Source of the DNA: CAWCDJ01 sp963836015
GTDB taxonomy: Bacteria; Acidobacteriota; Terriglobia; Bryobacterales; Bryobacteraceae
Direction: 5' to 3'
DNA length: 64,000 nt
Assembly: GCA_963836015.1 (NCBI GenBank)
Contig: CAWIIF010000001.1
Location: 124,001 to 188,000 of the forward strand
In this document: piece after piece, positions 8,617 to 18,003 of the stretch
Position numbering within the stretch: the first letter of the stretch is position 1
How the letters are laid out: the number at the start of each line of letters is the position of its first letter
Notes under the pieces: model-generated
Seen by the model: the letters and a program-made list of their open reading frames with translations, nothing else
Database searches by the model: none
What the model was told of the DNA's origin: nothing
Translations under genes and position numbers: made by a program

Positions 8617-9291
8617 TCAGTCGACTACGCTGGCGCCCTGCGGCGCGGGCCGCTTCCGGCGGGCTTTCCAGATCTCGATGACGGTCGGCAGCAGCGAAAT
8701 CGCGATGATCAGGAGCACGACCTTATCGAAGTACTGCCTCACCAGGGGGATGCCTCCCAGCTCGTAGCCCAGAACGGTCATCATCGTCACCCATCCGATC
8801 CCGCCCAAGACGCTGAAGGGCAGGAATCGCAGATAGGGCATTTGCCCGACACCGGCCACGAAGGCCGCAAAAGTCCTGATGATCGGCACGAATCGCGCCA
8901 TGATGATGGTCTTGCCGCCGTAGCGGTCGTAGAAAGCCCTGGTCCGGGTGATGTACTCCTGCTTGAACAGGCGTGAATCCGGCCGGCTGAAGATGCGGGG
9001 GCCGGTCTTCCGTCCCAGCAGGTAGCCCGTCGAATCCCCCAGGATCGCGGCGGAGGAGAGCACCACGATGACCGTCAGCAGGTCCAATTGTCCGGCCCCG
9101 GCCACCACCCCCACCGTAAACAGCAGCGAGTCGCCCGGAAGGAAGAAGCCCACCAGCAGCCCGGTCTCCGAGTAGACGATCGCGAACAGCGCCGCATAGC
9201 CCAGCCAGCCGGAAAGCAGCGTGCTGAGCAGGCGGATCAACTGCTCCGGGTTGGTCAGCGTCCGGTAGAGATCCAGCAGATGTTGGAGCAT
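8617..9291 (-). CDS. DedA family membrane protein
   Basis: A 224-residue integral membrane protein of the DedA/VTT family, which is linked to membrane lipid flipping and envelope homeostasis. Hallmarks are FLPGDSLLFTVGVVAG in the re-entrant region, SAAILGDSTGYLLGRKTG, and MARFVPIIRTFAAFVAGVGQ, followed by LPFSVLGGIGWV. About five hydrophobic segments are visible and length is normal. The C-terminus is basic (KARRKRPAPQ). It lies six bases downstream of the ppiD-like gene on the same strand, so the two probably share a transcript and an envelope role. Confidence 0.92.
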   Translation of the reverse strand: MLQHLLDLYRTLTNPEQLIRLLSTLLSGWLGYAALFAIVYSETGLLVGFFLPGDSLLFTVGVVAGAGQLDLLTVIVVLSSAAILGDSTGYLLGRKTGPRIFSRPDSRLFKQEYITRTRAFYDRYGGKTIIMARFVPIIRTFAAFVAGVGQMPYLRFLPFSVLGGIGWVTMMTVLGYELGGIPLVRQYFDKVVLLIIAISLLPTVIEIWKARRKRPAPQGASVVD

Positions 9292-9297
9292 CCGGTT

Positions 9298-11223
9298 CTA
9301 CGACGTGCGGTAGTTCGTGATCAGGCGGTTGATGACGTCCTGATAGATTTTGATCTTGCCCTGGCGCGCGAGCTCGTCGCGCACCCCAGCCTCGAACAGA
9401 GAGTTGCGGTCGCGCGCCTTCTGGCTCTTGAGATCGTCGCGAATACTGGCACGCTGCTCGGCCAGCTTCGACATATCCGGCTGGATGTGCCCCACGATTT
9501 TCGCCACGACCGTTCCTTCCGGTGTGGCGATAGGCCCGATAATCGAGCCGTCGGGCCGCGTAAATGCTTCCTGTAGGTATGTCGCGGAGCCCACATCCTT
9601 CACCGAACCGCTCCGCGTGAAGGGTTCCGAAGTCTTTACATCCAACCCCATGGACTTGGCGACCTTGGCGAAATCGCCGGTTGACCGGGCCTTATCCACC
9701 AGTTCCTTGGAATGGTTTTGCAGCAGCACGGTCAGGCGGTTCTGGACGATGGTATCGCGGATCTTGTCTTTCACTTCGTCGAGCGTCGCGGGCCGCGCCG
9801 GAATCACGTCGGTCACTTCGGCCACCACGATCTTGTCGCCGGCGACCGCTACCGCGGGCGTGACTTCGCCCTTCTTCAGTCCGGAAATGGCCTGGTCGAA
9901 ATCGGGATTGGCGCCGACTTCCGGAACCGGCTTGCCGGCTTCCACGTTATCCGCCTTCACCAACTGCATGTTCAGTTCCGCCGCCACCTTCTCCGGGTGG
10001 GCGGGGTCCTTCTGCAGCATGGTCTGGGCCTTGTCGGAAATCTGCTGCATCAGGTCGTTGACCCGCTGCTTCTTCCACTGCGCCGCGAGATCGGCCTTGG
10101 CTTCCTCGAAGGGCTTGATCCGCGCGGGGTCGTGCTGCATCACCTGGATGATGTGGTAGCCGTAGGTGGTCTTGATCAGGGTGCTTTCACCGGGCTTCAA
10201 GCTGAATGCCGCATTTTCGAATTCCGGCACCATCTGCCCGTTGCGCTGCACCGAATAGACCCCGCCGCTCGCCACCGAGGCCGTATCCTCGGAGTACTTG
10301 GTTACCAGCGCCGCGAAGTTGGCGCCCGCCTTGACCTGCTTCAGGATGTCTTCGGCCTGGGCCTTGATCTTGGGATCCTCGGAGGCCGGCTTGCCCTGGG
10401 TCTTCAGCAGGATGTGACGGACCTTCACGGTCTCGGGAATGCGGAACTGCGCCTGGTCCTGGTTATAGGCGACGCGCAACTGATCATCGGTCGGATTGAC
10501 TGTCGACTGCAGCTTGTTCTGGTCCGCGATCAGGATCGTCAGGTTGCGCTTCTCGGGGATCGTATACTGGGCGGCGTTAGCTTTGAAATAGCTCTGCAGA
10601 TCTTCGGGTGTCACCTGCACTTCGGACTTGTATTTGTCCGGCGCGATCTTCACGAACTCGATTTTGACCTGCTCGTTCTTTTTGCGGTATTCCGCTTCGA
10701 TCTCCGGCTGGGTGACGACTGTTCCCTCGAGCGCGATGTCGCGCAGCCGCGTAATCAGCAACTGCCGCTTGAGATCCGCTTCGAAGTCGGGAATCGTCAG
10801 ATTCTGCTGTGCCAGCAGCGATGCGTAGGCTTCCTTGCCCAGGAACTTGCCGTCCGGGAAGAGGCTGGGCATCATCTGCTCGATCGCCTGCCGGAGCTGC
10901 TGGTCGTTCACCTGAAGCCCCATCCGCTCCGCTTCGTAGGCCAGCGCCCGATCGGTCACCACGTTGTTGACGATCTCGGGGATGTAGTTGGGGAGCACTT
11001 CGGGCGGCAACTGGCGGCCGCGCACGGTGGCCTGGATCAACTGCTGGATGTACATCAGGGAGATGTCCTCCTTGCCCACCCGGGCGACCACCTGGTCGTT
11101 GCCGCCTGCTCCCGTGTTGTAGCTCGGGATCAGGTAGGTAAGCATGGAGAAGCCGACCACCACCAGCAACGCACCCAGCAGGATGCGGACGGCTTTATCT
11201 CGGCTGCGAAACAGATCAAACAT
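9298..11223 (-). CDS. PpiD-like periplasmic peptidyl-prolyl isomerase (SurA_N/PpiC)
   Basis: A 641-residue membrane-anchored chaperone. The ATG at 11223 is preferred because it has AGGAG nine bases upstream and begins with the anchor MFDLFRSRDKAVRILLGALL. A SurA-N domain occupies about residues 45-190. A PpiC-type parvulin domain covers roughly 265-365, with VRHILLKTQG, FAALVTKYSED and the terminal YGYHIIQVM. The C-terminal part is helical and resembles PpiD. Such proteins help exported proteins fold near the Sec translocon. It precedes dedA in the same direction. A TATAAT hexamer lies 37-42 bases upstream of the start. Confidence 0.9.
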   Translation of the reverse strand: MFDLFRSRDKAVRILLGALLVVVGFSMLTYLIPSYNTGAGGNDQVVARVGKEDISLMYIQQLIQATVRGRQLPPEVLPNYIPEIVNNVVTDRALAYEAERMGLQVNDQQLRQAIEQMMPSLFPDGKFLGKEAYASLLAQQNLTIPDFEADLKRQLLITRLRDIALEGTVVTQPEIEAEYRKKNEQVKIEFVKIAPDKYKSEVQVTPEDLQSYFKANAAQYTIPEKRNLTILIADQNKLQSTVNPTDDQLRVAYNQDQAQFRIPETVKVRHILLKTQGKPASEDPKIKAQAEDILKQVKAGANFAALVTKYSEDTASVASGGVYSVQRNGQMVPEFENAAFSLKPGESTLIKTTYGYHIIQVMQHDPARIKPFEEAKADLAAQWKKQRVNDLMQQISDKAQTMLQKDPAHPEKVAAELNMQLVKADNVEAGKPVPEVGANPDFDQAISGLKKGEVTPAVAVAGDKIVVAEVTDVIPARPATLDEVKDKIRDTIVQNRLTVLLQNHSKELVDKARSTGDFAKVAKSMGLDVKTSEPFTRSGSVKDVGSATYLQEAFTRPDGSIIGPIATPEGTVVAKIVGHIQPDMSKLAEQRASIRDDLKSQKARDRNSLFEAGVRDELARQGKIKIYQDVINRLITNYRTS

Positions 11224-11259
11224 ACTGACAGAACTCCTGTGTTCTAAAGGGGAAATACC

Positions 11260-11265
11260 ATTATA
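11260..11265 (-). promoter_or_regulatory. Candidate -10 box of the ppiD-like gene
   Basis: The minus strand reads TATAAT in the short gap between the aspartokinase stop (11276) and the ppiD-like start (11223). No good -35 hexamer is visible 16-18 bases upstream, where the sequence overlaps the end of the aspartokinase gene. Confidence 0.4.
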
Positions 11266-11275
11266 GCGTAGAAGG

Positions 11276-12742
11276 CTACTGCGCCGATTCTTCCTTCCGC
11301 CGGGGTAGGGGATAGGTGAATACAGGAACCGGGGGACGCTGCCCCAGGCCGCACTCCGCATGCACCGCGCACACCGCTTTTTCGAGCCCGTCGCGCCGCA
11401 CCACCACGGCGATGGTGAGCTCGCTCGATCCCTGCGCGATCGCGATAATGTTCACCTGGACCCGCGATATGGCAGTAAAGATACGGCCGGCCAGCCCGGC
11501 TTTGCCCTGCATGCCCTCGCCCACAGCCGCCAGCAGGCCCACCTCCCGGTCCACGTGGATCGGGTGTACGTAGTGATGGGCCAGCTCCAGGGCCAGCGCC
11601 GATTCGAGCGCGTGCACGCTGCGCTCCAGCTCTTCCTCGCGCACCAGGAAACAGAAGCTCTGCCGGTAGCTGGAGCTGGAAACCACCAGCACCTCCACGT
11701 TGGCGCGGGCAATGGCGTCGAGCGATCGCGCCATCACCAGCACGCCGCTCACCTCGGGACTGGCCGGTTCCAGGGAAACCAGCGCCACCTTGCTCATGGA
11801 GGCCACGGCGCGCGTGCCGTTCGCCACCGAAACGGCCGGAACGATGCGCGTTCCGGGCTTTTCCGGAGCGAAGCTGTTCTTGCTCCACACCGGGATCTTC
11901 TTCTCGACCAGCGGGGCGAGCGTCCTGGGATGCAGCACCTTGGCGCCGTTGTAGGCCAGCTCCGCGGCCTCGGCATAGGTGATTTCGGGCAGAACCTGGG
12001 CGTCCCGCACCAGGCGCGGGTCGGCGCTCATGATGCCGTCCACATCCGTCCAGATCCACAATTCGGCGGCGTCCAGGGCGGCGGCCAGAATGGATGCCGA
12101 AAAGTCGGAGCCGCCCCGGCCCAGGGTAGTGGGCCGCCCGTCGGCGGTGGCGCCGTTGAACCCTGTCACCACGGGGAGAATCCCCTGCTCGAGCAGCGGC
12201 AGCAGGCGTGCGGCGGACCGGGCGCGGGTCGGCTCCATCAGCGGCGAGGCGTTGCCGAAGACGGCGTCGGTGACGATCACGTCCCAGGCGTTTATCGCGA
12301 CGGCGGGAATGCCGTCGGCCTTCAAGTGCTCGGCCAGCAGGAGGGCGGAGAGCCGCTCCCCGACGGCCACGGCCTCGTCCACCGACCGCGGCGGCCTTTC
12401 GTTCAGCATCGCCATGCCGTTGACGATGCGCTCGAATTCGCGGATCAATTCATGAATCGCGGCGATGACCGCGGCGTGCCGTGTCTCGGGCAGCAGCCCG
12501 CGGCAGGCATCCTCGTGGCGCGACCGGAGGGCCGCGAGATTAAGGGCGATCCCGTCGCGGTCGCCGCCCTCGGCGTGCCGCATAGTATCCAGCAGAAGGT
12601 CGGTGATCTTGGACATGGCCGAGACCACCATCACCACTGGACGCTTCGCGCGCTCCCGGGCGGCCAGCCCCGCCGCAGCGCGCATCCGCTCGGCGGACCC
12701 CACGCTGGTCCCGCCGAACTTCATCACTAGCAAATCGTTCAA
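11276..12742 (-). CDS. lysC: Aspartate kinase (monofunctional, with ACT domains)
   Basis: A 488-residue aspartokinase catalysing the first step of the lysine/threonine/methionine pathway. The kinase domain opens with LLVMKFGGTSVGS (residues 4-16), contains VAVGERLSALLLAEHL and TTLGRGGSDFSASI, and ends near residue 300. Two ACT regulatory domains follow (VALVSLEPA..., then VGLLAAVGEGMQGKAGLAGR and VNIIAIAQGSSE). There is no homoserine dehydrogenase fusion. The overall form resembles the N-terminal half of ThrA and AK III. It overlaps the cmk stop by four bases (12739-12742), so the two are translationally coupled. No lysine riboswitch is seen upstream because the gene is internal to the operon. 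Confidence 0.95.
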   Translation of the reverse strand: MNDLLVMKFGGTSVGSAERMRAAAGLAARERAKRPVVMVVSAMSKITDLLLDTMRHAEGGDRDGIALNLAALRSRHEDACRGLLPETRHAAVIAAIHELIREFERIVNGMAMLNERPPRSVDEAVAVGERLSALLLAEHLKADGIPAVAINAWDVIVTDAVFGNASPLMEPTRARSAARLLPLLEQGILPVVTGFNGATADGRPTTLGRGGSDFSASILAAALDAAELWIWTDVDGIMSADPRLVRDAQVLPEITYAEAAELAYNGAKVLHPRTLAPLVEKKIPVWSKNSFAPEKPGTRIVPAVSVANGTRAVASMSKVALVSLEPASPEVSGVLVMARSLDAIARANVEVLVVSSSSYRQSFCFLVREEELERSVHALESALALELAHHYVHPIHVDREVGLLAAVGEGMQGKAGLAGRIFTAISRVQVNIIAIAQGSSELTIAVVVRRDGLEKAVCAVHAECGLGQRPPVPVFTYPLPRRKEESAQ

Positions 12743-13431
12743 CTGTAATCCTTTCCGTTCGTGACGCGCGACCGTACGATTTTGAGGATGGCCTCTTCCA
12801 CCTCCTCGATGGCGAGTGGTGTGGAATCCAGGTAAATCGCGTCGGGCGCCTGCGAGAGCGGGGCGTCCGAGCGCGTGCTGTCGCGCTGATCGCGCTCCTT
12901 CATCTGCGCGGCGAGCGCCGTCTCAGCTACCTCTTCGCCCTTGGCGCGCAGCTCCTCGAGGCGGCGCCTCACGCGCTCCGGCGGATGGGCGTCGAGGAAA
13001 ACCTTGACGTCCGCATCGGGGAAAACCACGGTGCCGATGTCGCGCCCCTCCATGACCACGCTGGTACGCTCGCCGATGGCTCGCTGCTTGGCCACCATGG
13101 CGCGCCGGACTCCCGGGATCACCGCGATCTTCGAGGCGCCGTTCGACACCTCGGACGTCCGGATGGCCTCCGTCACATCTTCCCCGTTCAGGCTGATGCT
13201 GCCGGGCCCCAGTTCGATCTCCGCGGCGATGGCCAGTTGTTCCAGGCGGTGCATGTCTTCAAAGCCGACGCCCCGGCGCAAAGCCCACAGGGCCACCGCA
13301 CGATACATTGCGCCGGTATCGATGTAGGTGAAACCCAGCCTGCCCGCCAGGCGCTTTGCGATAGTGCTCTTTCCCGCGCCGGCGGGACCGTCGATCGCAA
13401 CCACTACACGTTTTGGTTTGGAGTCTGCCAA
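12739..13431 (-). CDS. cmk: (d)CMP kinase
   Basis: A 230-residue cytidylate kinase converting (d)CMP to (d)CDP. The P-loop is IDGPAGAGKSTIAKRLA (about residues 14-30), followed by FTYIDTGAMYRAVALWAL, the CMP-binding insert VSNGASKIAVIPGVRR, and VMEGRDIGTVVFPDADVKVF. Length is normal. The start is taken as TTG at 13431; a GTG a few codons later is possible but would shorten the N-terminus. A divergent zincin gene begins only 19 bases away. It is followed with a four-base overlap by the aspartokinase gene. Confidence 0.95.
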   Translation of the reverse strand: MADSKPKRVVVAIDGPAGAGKSTIAKRLAGRLGFTYIDTGAMYRAVALWALRRGVGFEDMHRLEQLAIAAEIELGPGSISLNGEDVTEAIRTSEVSNGASKIAVIPGVRRAMVAKQRAIGERTSVVMEGRDIGTVVFPDADVKVFLDAHPPERVRRRLEELRAKGEEVAETALAAQMKERDQRDSTRSDAPLSQAPDAIYLDSTPLAIEEVEEAILKIVRSRVTNGKDYS

Positions 13432-13450
13432 GAAATAGAATAACAGTTGG

Positions 13451-13840
13451 GTGACTCCCGACGAGTTCGACGCCCTGGTGGCCGCAGCCTACCGCCGCAT
13501 CCCGGCGCGATTTCGCCGGCGCCTGAAGAACGTGGCGCTGGTAGTGAAGGAGGAGCCCAGCCAGGAGCAACTGGCGCGAGGCCGGGTCCCCCACGGCAAC
13601 ACCCTGCTGGGGCTGTACGAGGGCCGGCCCCTGACTACACGCAGCGTCTTCGAGCCCTTCGCAATGCCCGACCGCATCACCATCTTCCAGGGACCCCACG
13701 AACGCCTGTCGCAGGGCCCGGAGCATCTCGCCCGGATGGTGGAGGACACGGTCTGGCACGAAGTGGCGCATTATTTCGGGATGAACGAGCTGCAGGTGCG
13801 CGCCGCCGAGAGACGCCGCCGCACAGAGCCGCGACCGTAA
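13451..13840 (+). CDS. Metallopeptidase family protein (zincin-like)
   Basis: A 129-residue protein with a GTG start at 13451. The zinc motif HEVAH sits at residues 103-107 (VWHEVAHYFGMNE), preceded by FEPFAMPDRITIFQGPHERL and ARMVEDTV, matching the small PF06262-type zincin family. The N-terminus TPDEFDALVAAAYRRIP is also typical. The physiological substrate is unknown. The gene is divergent from cmk and convergent with the cation exporter, ending two bases before it, so it is transcribed alone. Confidence 0.88.
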   Translation: MTPDEFDALVAAAYRRIPARFRRRLKNVALVVKEEPSQEQLARGRVPHGNTLLGLYEGRPLTTRSVFEPFAMPDRITIFQGPHERLSQGPEHLARMVEDTVWHEVAHYFGMNELQVRAAERRRRTEPRP

Positions 13841-13842
13841 GG

Positions 13843-14784
13843 CTAATGATGGTGGTGTTCGTGATCTTCGTGCGGCCGCCGCACCGGGATGGCGCAGCCG
13901 CTCTCGGAGATCGCGCAGCTCACGTGCTCGAACTGAACCGTGGTGTGCGAAATGCTGAAGCGTTCGTCCAGAACGCCGTTGAGCCGCCGCAGAATGGCGT
14001 CGCTCGACGAAGGCGGCACGTCTTCGATCAGCACGTGACAGCTCAGCGCGTGGGTGTGTGACCCCAGGCTCCAGATGTGCAGGTCATGGACATCCAGCAC
14101 CCCCTCCACCGCCTGCATAGACTCGGCCACTTCCTGCAGCAGGATTCCGCGCGGCAGCCCCTCCAGCAGGATGTTGAGCGATTCACGCACGATGTCCCAG
14201 GCGGTCCAGACCACCAGCAGGCCGATCACGATGGAGAGCAGCGGGTCTACCTGCATCCAGCCGGTGTACCGGATCACCAGGGCGCCGCCGATGATCGCCA
14301 CCGACCCCAGCGCGTCTCCCAGCATGTGGACGAAGGCGCTTCGGACATTCAGATCGTGGCGGCTGGCGCTCCGCAGCGCCAGCATGATGCCGCAGTTCAA
14401 CACGAGGCCGCCCATAGCCACGGCCATCATGACCCATTCGTGGACAGGCTCGGGCCTGCTCAGCCGGATAATGCTTTCGTAGAAGATCCACGCCGAGAGC
14501 ACCAGCAGGGTCAGCGCGTTGACGAAAGCCGCGAGGACTCCCGCTCGATGATAGCCGTAGGTCTTCGATTCGTCGGCTGGTTTGGACTGTAGATAGAACG
14601 CCACCCAGGCGAGCAGCAGGGCGCCGGCGTCGGTGACGTTGTGTCCGGCGTCGGAGAGCAGAGCGAGAGAGTGCGCCTGGATGCCGGCGACTACCTCGAT
14701 CAGGACGAAAACAAAGGTCGCGACCATCGACCACCAGAGGACGGTTCCGGTCCCCTCGTGGTGGTGGTGTGCGTGCGAATGCAC
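13843..14784 (-). CDS. Cation diffusion facilitator (CzcD/ZitB type)
   Basis: A 313-residue metal/proton antiporter. Six membrane segments are visible, with the metal site residues in ALLSDAGHNVTDAGAL (TM2) and FVHMLGDALGSVAI (TM5). His-rich stretches at both ends (MHSHAHHHH and EDHEHHHH) support zinc or related divalent metals. The C-terminal cytoplasmic domain contains VEGVLDVHDLHIWSLGSHTHAL. The GTG start at 14784 has GAGGAG six bases upstream. It lies 33 bases after the sppA stop on the same strand. Substrate specificity among Zn, Cd and Co cannot be fixed from sequence alone. Confidence 0.95.
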   Translation of the reverse strand: MHSHAHHHHEGTGTVLWWSMVATFVFVLIEVVAGIQAHSLALLSDAGHNVTDAGALLLAWVAFYLQSKPADESKTYGYHRAGVLAAFVNALTLLVLSAWIFYESIIRLSRPEPVHEWVMMAVAMGGLVLNCGIMLALRSASRHDLNVRSAFVHMLGDALGSVAIIGGALVIRYTGWMQVDPLLSIVIGLLVVWTAWDIVRESLNILLEGLPRGILLQEVAESMQAVEGVLDVHDLHIWSLGSHTHALSCHVLIEDVPPSSSDAILRRLNGVLDERFSISHTTVQFEHVSCAISESGCAIPVRRPHEDHEHHHH

Positions 14785-14817
14785 AAAACTCTCCTCTTCT
14801 ATTTTAGACTTGAGAGC

Positions 14818-16545
14818 TTACTGTACGGTTACCCGGTACGGCAGGATTCGGAGATACCCCCCGTTCATCCACGCGCGGTACGGCACCCGGCCAAACACCC
14901 GGGCGAGCCGGGATTCCAGCATATCTTCCTGGGACCGCCGGAAGAGCATGTCCAGAAGGCTGCGCCGCTGGGGGTACATGACGACGCTGACCTGTTCGGC
15001 GGCCGGAATGTTTGCCTTTTTTTTCAACACTTCGACGGCGGTATCGAGACCACCCAGTTCATCCACCAGCCCGCGCTGACGCGCCTGCGACCCGAGCCAG
15101 ACCCGCCCTTCTGCGACCGGCTCGATTTGATCGTACGGCCTGTGCCGGGCAGCCGCGACCTTGCCGACGAAATCCTGGTACGTCTGGTCGATCCCCTGCC
15201 GCAGTACGGCTTGTTCGTCGGGTGTCAGCGGAGTGTAATCGGAATCGATGTCGGCGTGCTTGCCGCGTTCGATGGCGTCTTTGCTGATCCCCAGCTTTTC
15301 GTACAACCCGTGCAGGTCGGGCTTGCCGAACACCACTCCGATGGATCCCGTTTCGGTATCCGGATCGGCCACGATCGGGTCGCCGGTCATGGCCATGTAG
15401 TAACCGCCCGACGCAGCCAGGTCGGACATCGAGATGACCATGGGCTTCTTCTTGCTGAGCAGGTTCATCTGCCTCCAGATCTCGTCGGAAGCCGGCACTT
15501 CGCCGCCCGGGGAATCGATCCGCACGATCACTCCCTTAATGCTCGAATCCGCTCCCACCTGCCGGAGCATGCGGTTGAAGCCGTAGGCCGTGAGGCTGTT
15601 CTCATCGGCACCGGTATCGTTCTCGTCGCCGCGCACGATGTCGCCTTCGCCGATCACCAGGGCGATCTTGCTCTTCCCCTGGAGCCCGGCGTCTTCCGGC
15701 GGAACCTGCGAGTACTTGGTGAGTGAGACCTTGACCGGCTCTCCGGGCAGCTTCAAGCGGTCCCGCAATTCGCCCCACGCCTGGTCCTCGAAACGCAAGG
15801 CGTCTACCAGGCCCGCTTTCAAGGCATCCTGCGCCGTGAACGGGCCGCGATCGACGATCGCCCGCACCTCCTCGGGAGATTTCTTGCGGGCCTCCGCGAT
15901 GCGCGCGATCAGATTGCCGTAAATCGTGTCGACCATCGAAGAGACGACTTCGCGGGTCTCCGGGCTCATGTCGGACCGCGTGAACATGTCGCCGAAGTCT
16001 TTGTACTTTCCGGCATGCTCGACATATACGGTGACGCCGAGTTTGTCGAGGGTCTTCTTGAAGTACATGATTTCGGCGCGGAGCCCCTTCAACATGAGCG
16101 GCTCCTGCGGCCCCATGTAAATGCGGTCCGCAGATAGCGCCACGTAGTAGTCGCGGGCGTTCGGCGCGCGGAGATAGGCGAAGACCGGCTTGCCCGATTT
16201 GCGGAACTGCTCGAGATCGCGGCGCAGCTCCTCGAGCTTGGCCCACCCGCTGGCAAGTCCGGAGGGCTCCACCATGACCGCGCGGATGTGCGGATCGACG
16301 GCGGCCTCCTTGAGGCTCATCCAGATGCGCGGGATGCTGGTGACGCCGCGCGGGCCGCCCAGAAACGCCGGCAGCTCAATCGGCGGCTTCTCGGGAATGT
16401 CCCCTTCGAGATGCATCACCAGGACCGAATTGTCGGCGATCTGGGGAGGCTTCTCGCGAAAGCGAAGCAGCGAGAAGAACAGCAGGATGAACGTGAGAAA
16501 GACCAGAATAACGCCGGTAACCAGTCCGATAAAGAACTTCGCCAT
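14818..16545 (-). CDS. sppA: Signal peptide peptidase SppA (67K type)
   Basis: A 575-residue inner-membrane serine/lysine peptidase that degrades cleaved signal peptides. One N-terminal membrane anchor (FIGLVTGVILVFLTFILLFF) is followed by two tandem S49 domains. The likely Lys lies in HAGKYKDFGDMFTR in the first domain. The likely nucleophile Ser is in MSDLAASGGYYMAM of the second domain, after VRIDSPGGEVPASDEIW. Length agrees with the long E. coli type. It is preceded by the NtrC-type regulator gene (58-base gap) and followed by the cation exporter. Confidence 0.94.
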   Translation of the reverse strand: MAKFFIGLVTGVILVFLTFILLFFSLLRFREKPPQIADNSVLVMHLEGDIPEKPPIELPAFLGGPRGVTSIPRIWMSLKEAAVDPHIRAVMVEPSGLASGWAKLEELRRDLEQFRKSGKPVFAYLRAPNARDYYVALSADRIYMGPQEPLMLKGLRAEIMYFKKTLDKLGVTVYVEHAGKYKDFGDMFTRSDMSPETREVVSSMVDTIYGNLIARIAEARKKSPEEVRAIVDRGPFTAQDALKAGLVDALRFEDQAWGELRDRLKLPGEPVKVSLTKYSQVPPEDAGLQGKSKIALVIGEGDIVRGDENDTGADENSLTAYGFNRMLRQVGADSSIKGVIVRIDSPGGEVPASDEIWRQMNLLSKKKPMVISMSDLAASGGYYMAMTGDPIVADPDTETGSIGVVFGKPDLHGLYEKLGISKDAIERGKHADIDSDYTPLTPDEQAVLRQGIDQTYQDFVGKVAAARHRPYDQIEPVAEGRVWLGSQARQRGLVDELGGLDTAVEVLKKKANIPAAEQVSVVMYPQRRSLLDMLFRRSQEDMLESRLARVFGRVPYRAWMNGGYLRILPYRVTVQ

Positions 16546-16603
16546 GACTAATCCGACGTTAGCACGAGCAATCGAGGGGCCACCGCGCGTAACTCTGCAA
16601 CCG

Positions 16604-17989
16604 TCAGAGAGCCGGCGGTTCTTCCCCTTTGCGCATCGCGCGCAGGTCGATCCCCAGGGCCTGGCACTTTTTGTACAAGTGGCTGCGCTCCAGGCCCAGC
16701 GCCCGGGCGGTGTCGGTCATGCGTTGATTCTGGCGTTTCAGCTCGGCCAGGATCTGTTCGCGCTCGAACGAATCCATGCGCTGGGCAAGCGGGCCTTCGA
16801 ATGCCAGCCCCGACGCGCGCGGCGCCGTCGCCCGCTCCTGCGGCAGCGCCAGCCGAACGGCCGCGCGATCTACCGGGCCATCCGCCAGCAGCAGCAAGCG
16901 CTCCACGACGTTGCGTAGCTCCCGAACATTGCCCGGCCAGGGGTAGCGCTGCAGTTCCTGGATGGCGGCTGCGTCGAAAGGCTTGGGCTTCCAACCGTTC
17001 TGTTCGGCGACACGTGCGGCGAAATGGGTCACCAGCGTGGGAATGTCCTCGGACCTCTCGCGCAAGGGCGGCAACTGCAGTGGGTAAACGTAGATGCGGT
17101 GGTACAGGTCCTGGCGGAACGTCCCCTTCTTGACCAGCTCATCGAGATTTCGATGCGTGGCGACGATCACCCGCACGTCCACCGCGATCGAGCGGTCGCC
17201 GCCCACGCGCTCCACCTGGCCCTCTTCCAGCACGCGCAGCAGCTTGGCCTGCATGACCATCGGCATATCGCCGATCTCGTCCAGAAACAGCGTGCCGCGG
17301 TGGGCCTGCTCAAACTTCCCGATATGGCGCGAGGCGGCGCCCGTAAACGAGCCCTTCTCGTGGCCGAACAGCTCCGATTCGATCAGCTCGCCCGGCACCG
17401 CGGCGCAGTTCAGGGTGACGAAGGGAGCGTTGCGGCGCGCGCTGCGGTCGTGAAGGGCGCGGGCAATCAGCTCCTTGCCGGTTCCGGTCTCGCCGAGGAT
17501 GCACACCCGCGCTTCGCTCGCCGCCACGCGGTCCACCTGGGCCATCACGCGGCGCATCGCCTCACCCGAGTGGACGATTTCGTGCTTTCCCACGCGCTGG
17601 CGCAGTTCGCGGTTTTCATCTTCCAGCCGTTTCAGCTTGAGGACGTTCTCGACCGTGAGCAGCAGCTTGTCGGTGGAGAGGGGCTTCTCCAGGAAATCGA
17701 TCGCGCCCAGCCGCGTGGCCCGCACCGCCATCTCGATATTGGCCTGGCCCGAGATCATGACGACGGGCAGCGCAATCCCCTGGCTGCGCAGGTCCTCGAG
17801 CAGCGAGAGCCCGTCTTTGCCGGGCATCACCACGTCCGACAGCATCATGTCAAAGGGCTGGGATTTGACCAGCTCCAGCGCACGGGCGGCGTTATCGCAC
17901 ACGGTGGCTTCGTGCCCCGCCAGCCGGAAAGCCCGGGCCAGCGAGGCCAGCGTATTCGCATCGTCGTCAACAATCAGCAGGTGTGCCAA
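16604..17989 (-). CDS. Sigma-54-dependent NtrC-family response regulator
   Basis: A 461-residue regulator. The start is TTG at 17989, supported by AGGAG 11 bases upstream and by the receiver domain beginning at once (AHLLIVDDDANTL). Receiver: residues 1-120, phosphoacceptor in MMLSDVVMPG. AAA+ domain: Walker A GETGTGKE, the sigma-54 contact loop in the variant form GSFTGA, and Walker B GTLFLDEIGD. A Fis-type helix-turn-helix follows (RMTDTARALGLERSHLYKKC). The kinase gene ends 14 bases before it. The pair matches NtrY/NtrX organisation. Targets are unknown and I could not find a convincing -24/-12 promoter in the operon. Confidence 0.94.
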   Translation of the reverse strand: MAHLLIVDDDANTLASLARAFRLAGHEATVCDNAARALELVKSQPFDMMLSDVVMPGKDGLSLLEDLRSQGIALPVVMISGQANIEMAVRATRLGAIDFLEKPLSTDKLLLTVENVLKLKRLEDENRELRQRVGKHEIVHSGEAMRRVMAQVDRVAASEARVCILGETGTGKELIARALHDRSARRNAPFVTLNCAAVPGELIESELFGHEKGSFTGAASRHIGKFEQAHRGTLFLDEIGDMPMVMQAKLLRVLEEGQVERVGGDRSIAVDVRVIVATHRNLDELVKKGTFRQDLYHRIYVYPLQLPPLRERSEDIPTLVTHFAARVAEQNGWKPKPFDAAAIQELQRYPWPGNVRELRNVVERLLLLADGPVDRAAVRLALPQERATAPRASGLAFEGPLAQRMDSFEREQILAELKRQNQRMTDTARALGLERSHLYKKCQALGIDLRAMRKGEEPPAL

Positions 17990-18003
17990 GACGTGGTATT
18001 CTC

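Noticed and set aside
9712..11247. A 511-codon open frame antisense to the ppiD-like gene
   Set aside because: Low-complexity antisense composition, no family motif, and the opposite strand has a well-supported gene.
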